Source: Rhizophagus irregularis (Eukaryota > Glomeromycota > Glomeromycetes > Glomerales > Glomeraceae). From it: DNA of 64,000 bases. The notes beneath the pieces were generated by a model. It was given only the letters and a program-made list of their open reading frames with translations, ran no database searches and had not been told where the DNA came from. Below, one piece after another: positions 58,580 through 64,000 of this stretch (position 1 is its first letter; every line of letters begins with the position of its first letter). Both the position numbers and the translations under genes were made by a program. The stretch spans positions 5,084,001-5,148,000 of the forward strand of contig NC_089435.1 of the NCBI RefSeq assembly GCF_026210795.1, read 5' to 3'.

Positions 58580-60055
58580 TATTAAAAAAATTAGCAGAGT
58601 CGTGTTGGTACATAAAAGAAGAACTTAATCAAGTTCTGTTTGTTGTAAGTGGTAGATTCACTAAAGAGGAAATAAGGTCTTACAATTTACTTAAAAAAGT
58701 TATTTTTGACGAAAATATAGTAAATTACACTACAATAGTACGAACTAATTTCCCTCATTTCAAGAAAAAAACTGATTGCGAAGAGGATATTAAAATAATG
58801 ATTGATAATGGTGGAGAATTAGCTGAAGTAATTAAAACTTGTAAAGAAAGAATTATTCATGTAGATAATCCGCCAATAGATGTGAAAGGTGAAAGACTAA
58901 AATGTAATAAAGAAAATAGAAAGGTATTAAAGGAAATTTTGCTGAAAAACTTAATAAAATTTGACGAGACATACAAGTCAAAAAATTTTTATCGAGAACG
59001 CCATGAAAATTTAGAGAATTTCATCGGAGAAAAAGAAAAAATAATAAAACAAGTTAAGGAGATTAAGAGTAAATTACCTAGGTATGATTATGGTAAAAAA
59101 CTTGTGGATTGTTCTGATGAATTAGTAGAAGGTAGTGTTGGAATAGCTAATTTGATTCAACCTGACAATTTTCCAATATCTAATGCTGGGGGAAACATTG
59201 CAAAATTTGGAGTTAAAATCCTTTCGGTTGGTGTAAATTATGTTCTTGACGAGAAAGAAAATCAGTTAATTGAGAAATTTAAAAATAAAATTAAAGAAGA
59301 TAGGGAGAATCAAGAAAAATATTTATCAAAATTAAATTTTGTAGAAAAAAAAATAAATTTTCCTGAGTTTGGATGGTTAGAATATATAGAACTCAGTATT
59401 TAGAGACTACAAAAAGAGTTAAAAGATATAAAGGAAGAAAAAGAAAATTACGAAGAGACTATTAAGGATTGGAATAACCACCGAAAAGAACTTGAAGAAA
59501 AAATTGAAAATTACAGTCAGACTCTAGTAATGAGTTAAGTTCAGAAACTTGTGAGTAATATTTATAGCATTAACAGCAGTGTCTGATGAACAATAACACA
59601 ATTATTGGATGGATGTAAAAAACAATATGAGTAAACATGTGGCGCGTGCGCATTTCAGTATCTTATCAGCCTTCTATAATTGCACGCCCTTTGGAAACGT
59701 GCATTTAGAGAGAGTGTGCATTTATAGAAATCACATAAAAAAACAATATCATAATATTTATTAAGAATTATAGAAATTATGAAATAAAACAATTATCATT
59801 ATAAAAATCAAGTAACTATTTAAAATATTGATTTATAGATTATAGTAGTCTGTTGCATTGAATTGATTTGTTTGTTTTTAATGAATTTTTCAATTTTACC
59901 CACCAGTTTAATTTGTTCACTTGCATTTTCCTGTTGAAGTAAAAATGAATTTACAATCTTTAAACCTTATAATGCTTTACTAATACAAATAATTTTTCTT
60001 TCCATTTCATCTGGATGATTTGTAGGGTCATTTTTAAACATATCTGCAAATGCGA

Positions 60056-60450
60056 ATTTTTGATGCACAACAGTTACCTTTAATTCAAACTTTAATTAAT
60101 AAATATGGTGAAAAAGAGATTATAATTATTGGAAAATTCTATGGCAGCCAAAAGACTAATTAAGATGATAACATTTATGAACCAATAATTAATAAAATAA
60201 AACTAGAAAAAGAATATGACAATTTATGACTAATTTTAGAGAATTTAAATTTGTCAAGCAGTAGTTAGAATTTTTTCAACAACAGAATTTCCTATTCTAT
60301 ATCCTAATACTACAAAATTAATTTATATTATTTTAATAATTCCACTTTCTAATGCATTTGTAAAAAGAGTGTTTTCACATCAAAATATATACAATCATTA
60401 GATGCAATTATCTGACTCATTAAACTTAGGTCAATTAGGTCATTTAGATG
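60056..60450 (+). pseudogene. hAT transposase C-terminal remnant
   Basis: A plus-strand coding-like stretch with stops and shifts ends in LIYIILIIPLSNAFVKRVFS followed by HQNIYNH and MQLSDSLN. This fits the hAT dimerisation region, where a hydrophobic strand, a small-residue Ser-Asn/Ser-Ala step, an ERxFS motif and an Asn-Ile follow in that order. Upstream, LIQTLINKYGEKEIIII is the only other long run. No ends were found. Confidence 0.5.
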
Positions 60451-62183
60451 CTTGAGTAGTTGCTATTTATTAATAACTTGTAATAATTATAAAATTTAAT
60501 AAATATTGCTTAATTCCATTTAATTAATTAAATATTCAATTTCTTAATAAATAATTTACACAAAAATATATTTGAAAATATTTGTGAATATATGCAAATC
60601 AATTTATTTGTGCAAATTGCACATGAAATAAATGTAACTATTTTTTTGCACATTATGTAAAATGCATTTAACTTAAATTTCATACACTGCAATGATCATT
60701 CTATATAAATCTAATATGTGTAACTTTTAAAAAAATTATTTCTAAATTTTTTTGAATTTATTTTAATATTATATACCAATCTTTTGAATTAACTTTTTGA
60801 TATATTTATATTTAAGAGTGAATTTATTTACTGTACTCTGTGTTACAAAGCATCCTTTCTTTTTTGTAAATTATTTATATCAATCTTTAGTTTATACACC
60901 GCACCCCCTTAAAATGGCAAATGATAAACATAAAAATATATATAAATTAGTAACACAGGACGTGGTGAATACATTATTTCTATATTTAATATATTATTAA
61001 TAGAAAAGTTAACTTTAAAAGATTAAATAAAAGTCCAGAAAGTTCAATACTTATTGCAGAATATTTGACAATTTGTTTTTTATTTCAACATACAAAAACT
61101 AGTAGATATAATTTTATAATTTTAACACAAAATTTTATACCCAAAAAAATATATTTATTTGAAAAAATAACAAAGAAAATAAAGAACTTAAGCAAAAAAA
61201 AAAAAAATCTGCAAATAAAAAATTAGTAATATTACTTTAACAGGTAATATAATATTGTATAAAAGAATAAAAAATGTTCCAAATATTGATATGCATTAAC
61301 AATTATATGAATTTATTGAACTTTTATATTTATTTTATTTATAGTAAAAAAATTTAATATTAATATTCATACTTAAAAACTGAATATATATTTTAAGAGG
61401 AATATATTTACTTTGCATTTTTTAGTATTTATATAAAATGTAAATTTTTGAAAGGAAGAAATTTATTAAATATAATTATTAATCGGAATGGTTTAATTTA
61501 CTTTTTATATATAAATTTTCAATAAATCAATAATACTATAAAAGAATTGTTTTAATGCAGTCAAAATGTTATGTGTTATGCCAATTGTTCAATTCTCATT
61601 ATGATACTAAATTAATATCAGAACAATTCATTTAAAAAAAAGGATTATCATAATACTTTAAATATATATTGCATGTATTTTAGTAATAATGTAATGATAT
61701 TTTACAAATTCAAGGTTTCTGCAAAGTAGTTATATAATAAACTTATAAATTATAATTATATGATATATATTACTCTTTTAATTACAATCTAATTATTTGA
61801 TTAATTTTTAAAATTAATAATTCTGTTAATATTAGTAATTGTAAAGAAATAATTTTACTTTTTATTTAATTTATTTTATTAGAGTAAATTTGTAATATAA
61901 TAATTAAATTCCAGTTATAATTTTGTATTTTATAAATTTTAATTGCAAAATTATGGATTTATATATGTAATTCATTTTTAATTTTCAGAAATTGGTATAA
62001 TAATAGTTATTTATAAAATGTAATTATATAAATATTTAATTGGTTAAATGTCACATATTGGAAAAAATCATTATAAAGTAAGTATAACTACTAACTGTAT
62101 TTATTACTATTATTAAAAAGGTAAATTTTAGCAATACTCTTATTTGATTATAGATTTAAAGTATATTAATAATATATTCGTTG

Positions 62184-62258
62184 ATTGGCTGTCATTTTAC
62201 GTGGCATATGATAGTAATATTAAATAACGAAGTGCCGCAGTGGAACAATGACAGCCAA
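62184..62258. repeat. Small hairpin, TTGGCTGTCATT inverted pair
   Basis: A 12-bp inverted pair with further weak matching (GTGGCA / GCGGCA) encloses about 50 bp. It could be a tiny MITE or a stem-loop. Confidence 0.5.
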
Positions 62259-63298
62259 CCTTGACCTGCTTTCCTAGGAGCCTAACAAGATCATGATAAA
62301 TTAGGCGATCGCATCAATATTAAAGCAAACTTGGGAAATTTACAAGGAGAACTGGTCTAATTAAATGACGTAAACATGCCGAATATGAGCAAAATGATTA
62401 TCCTAAGAAATATAATGAAATATAGAATATCATAGTTTTTTTCATTTTACTTACAATATTACGCCGCCATTATCTCACTAGTAGCTAGCATATATTTAAC
62501 ATGCGTATCGTGTTCAAGTATTATTGGACGACATGTTTACCATTATCATTCAAAAACTATTATTCATTGCGCATGCATGTTGCAGCATATTTTGCATATT
62601 GTCAAAAAAAGACATTGGTGATATTTAAGAGCTGATTAGGCTTTCAGTTGTTAACCTCAAATGGGAAAAATACATCGAGTTGATTGTCTTAGCGTTAGAA
62701 TTCTTTTAATATTTTCTCGAATAAATTTTAATAGATTTTTTTTTAAAAATGTTTGTTTTGTATGAAACCAAAATTAGACATTTTTTTAAATTTACATATA
62801 TTTGATTGTTTGGAAATTCAAACACCTTCAGTATTACAGTGATAATGCATAAAAAATGGCAACAGAGGAAAATCTTGTATCACAAATAATATAAACGCCA
62901 GACCATTTTTTCTCTCTTAGAATGATTTTTTTTTCCACATTCAATTAATTTTTTCGAAAAAAAAAAATTTAATTTTTTTTTAAACCAGAGACAAACATTT
63001 TTTTTTTTTCATTTTCGCCTTAAAATTTTATATATTATTAAAAATAATAATTAAATTTATAAGTCCCTTCTTTATTTGTTTATAAACAAAAGAAACCCAT
63101 TCCAAACGATAATAAACTTTTTTCCTCACGATTATAAATAATTATCTCTGGATCTTTTTTTTTTTTTACGACGATTAACAATAATATTTTTTTTTTAAAA
63201 AAAAACAATTATTGTTATAATTTTTTTGTGCGTCTTGTTTATTGTGATACATTTTATTAGATACAAATTTATAATTTGTTAACTATAAGTTCATAAGA

Positions 63299-64000
63299 AT
63301 GGCGACACAACCACAACTTCCTCCAGAAGTTCTCAAAAATATATTCCAAAAAATATATGGAAATAGAGGATGTTATCGTAGTGATAAAAATCTTAATGAT
63401 TTATATTCTTGTTTATTAGTTAACAAAAGATGGTGCGTAAATGTAGTACCGATTTTGTGGTCAGCAGTATTTTATCCGATTCAAACGATTCGTATAGGCG
63501 TAATTACGACGTATTTATCATGTCTTAGTTTAGAAAAACGGAAAATACTACAAAATCAAGCGGGAATTAATATACCTACAAATTATGATAAAACAACATT
63601 TCGATATGCAACATATTTAACGGAATTAAATTTTGAAAAATTTCTTAAAACCATATTTTTATGGAGTAAGAAAAATCGTAAACCTTATCGAAATACAAAA
63701 AGAAATGAGATAATAGTTCAATATTTATTAGAATTATTTTCATCAAATTGCGCCAAAATAAAATATTTTGCAATGAACAATGTCCCGAATTATCTTTTGA
63801 ATGATGATTATTTTAATAATTTAAAAACAATAGATTTTAAATTATTAAGAGAACCGAATATAAGAAATTGTTTATCTAACGTGAAAGAATTAAGATTGGA
63901 ATGGGATGCTTTAGCGTTAGATGGATTTTTAAATTCTATTGGATATACTTGTCGTTCTTTGGTAAGAAATAAAAATAATTTACTATATTATGATATAATA
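63299..64000 (+). CDS. F-box protein, 5' part (cut by window end)
   Basis: ATG at 63299 opens a frame still open at the window end. The N-terminus is a typical fungal F-box: LPPEVLKNIFQKIYG, then DLYSCLLVNKRWCVNVVPIL. LRR-like sequence starts at about residue 165 (FAMNNVPNYLLN, LKTIDFKLLREPN, VKELRLEWDALAL). A strong donor, GGTAAGAAAT, at 63962 suggests the exon ends at 63961 and that this F-box gene, unlike the other three here, has an intron. Alternatively the frame simply reads on. Upstream, 200 bp of poly-T and poly-A blocks form the promoter and leader. Confidence 0.82.
   Translation, partial: MATQPQLPPEVLKNIFQKIYGNRGCYRSDKNLNDLYSCLLVNKRWCVNVVPILWSAVFYPIQTIRIGVITTYLSCLSLEKRKILQNQAGINIPTNYDKTTFRYATYLTELNFEKFLKTIFLWSKKNRKPYRNTKRNEIIVQYLLELFSSNCAKIKYFAMNNVPNYLLNDDYFNNLKTIDFKLLREPNIRNCLSNVKELRLEWDALALDGFLNSIGYTCRSLVRNKNNLLYYDII

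Larger units (their letters stand above)
57199..59538 (+). pseudogene. AIG1/GIMAP-like GTPase, interrupted by two insertions
   Basis: Three coding segments belong together. Segment 1 (57199-57590) ends in the P-loop region IRNILIIGKTGNRKSTLANV and RSKEFKIEGIKYRVVDT. Segment 2 (58107-58146) gives VGISDTKSFPDEV. Segment 3 (58582-59538) begins LKKLAESCWYIKEELNQVLF, VVSGRFTKEE and runs into coiled coil. The order matches AIG1-type GTPases, which bind GTP through the P-loop. The P-loop reads GKTGNRKST where the family has GKTGxGKST, so a key Gly is Arg. A stop at 59401 precedes a further 45 coding-like codons of coiled coil. A probable solo LTR lies between segments 1 and 2 and a TA-flanked MITE between 2 and 3, so it is surely inactive. 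An N-terminal Ser/Thr-rich region is typical of the fungal relatives. Confidence 0.82.
59539..63298. other. Gene-free AT-rich stretch with transposon remnants
   Basis: Contents: a fragment at about 59672-59740 (GTGCATTTAGAGAGAGTGTG, TGCATTTATAGA) resembling the left end of the TA-flanked MITE at 39481; a minus-strand coding-like piece at about 59870-60060 (ADMFKNDPTNHPDEMERK); a hAT remnant; very AT-rich DNA at 60480-62180; a small hairpin at 62184. The last 600 bp are poly-T/A-rich promoter and leader of the F-box gene. Confidence 0.5.

Noticed and set aside
1-64000. tRNA, rRNA or CRISPR arrays
   Set aside because: Looking for T-loop words such as GGTTCGAATCC with a paired acceptor stem, for conserved rRNA words, and for regularly spaced identical repeats gave nothing convincing; the tandem repeats seen have no unique spacers.

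Overview
The window looks like nuclear DNA of an early-diverging filamentous fungus, most likely an arbuscular mycorrhizal Rhizophagus-type Glomeromycotina. That assignment is inferred from extreme AT content, long A/T homopolymers, intron-dense housekeeping genes with short introns, several large F-box/leucine-rich genes, and abundant decayed transposons. No organism label was available. No tRNA, rRNA or CRISPR array was recognised.

Housekeeping block, about 3.0-28.6 kb. In order: a DUF1294 membrane protein (-), a CENP-K/Sim4-type kinetochore protein (+) with a MITE in one intron, dynactin p24/DCTN3 (-), the nuclear poly(A)-binding protein PABPN1/Pab2 (-), a small secreted protein (+), a ROMO1/Mgr2 inner-membrane protein (+), the Leu5 mitochondrial carrier (-) head-to-head with an NMN adenylyltransferase (+), a PB1-domain protein (+), a NUDT15-like Nudix hydrolase (-) head-to-head with VPS53 (+, 18 exons), and a possible 30-residue membrane protein (-). 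Exon chains were assembled by hand and keep frame throughout. Two introns need a GC donor (one in VPS53, one in PABPN1). Mitochondrial and cofactor functions cluster at 14.7-18.8 kb (Mgr2/Romo1, CoA-type carrier, NAD synthesis).

Accessory block, about 29-47 kb. Three single-exon F-box proteins (29.4 +, 43.8 +, 45.7 -) and a two-finger C2H2 protein (35.8 +) are separated by gene-poor AT-rich DNA. The 36.8-43.8 kb desert holds a minisatellite, a TA-flanked MITE split by a hAT-type MITE with a perfect 8-bp target duplication, and a fold-back element sitting at the centre of a larger, older palindrome.

Repeat block, about 47-63 kb. It holds a TIR-bounded PIF/Harbinger element (decayed DDE transposase plus convergent Myb/SANT-like gene), degenerate minisatellites, two oppositely oriented tandem arrays of microexon-intron-like units, a Harbinger-type MITE, and an AIG1-like GTPase pseudogene interrupted by a probable solo LTR and a second MITE. 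A hAT transposase remnant and the 5' exon of a fourth F-box gene, cut by the window end, follow.

The most unusual signal is the pair of inverted microexon-intron arrays at 54.0-56.4 kb. Every unit keeps a good donor and acceptor although little of the sequence looks like conventional coding DNA.
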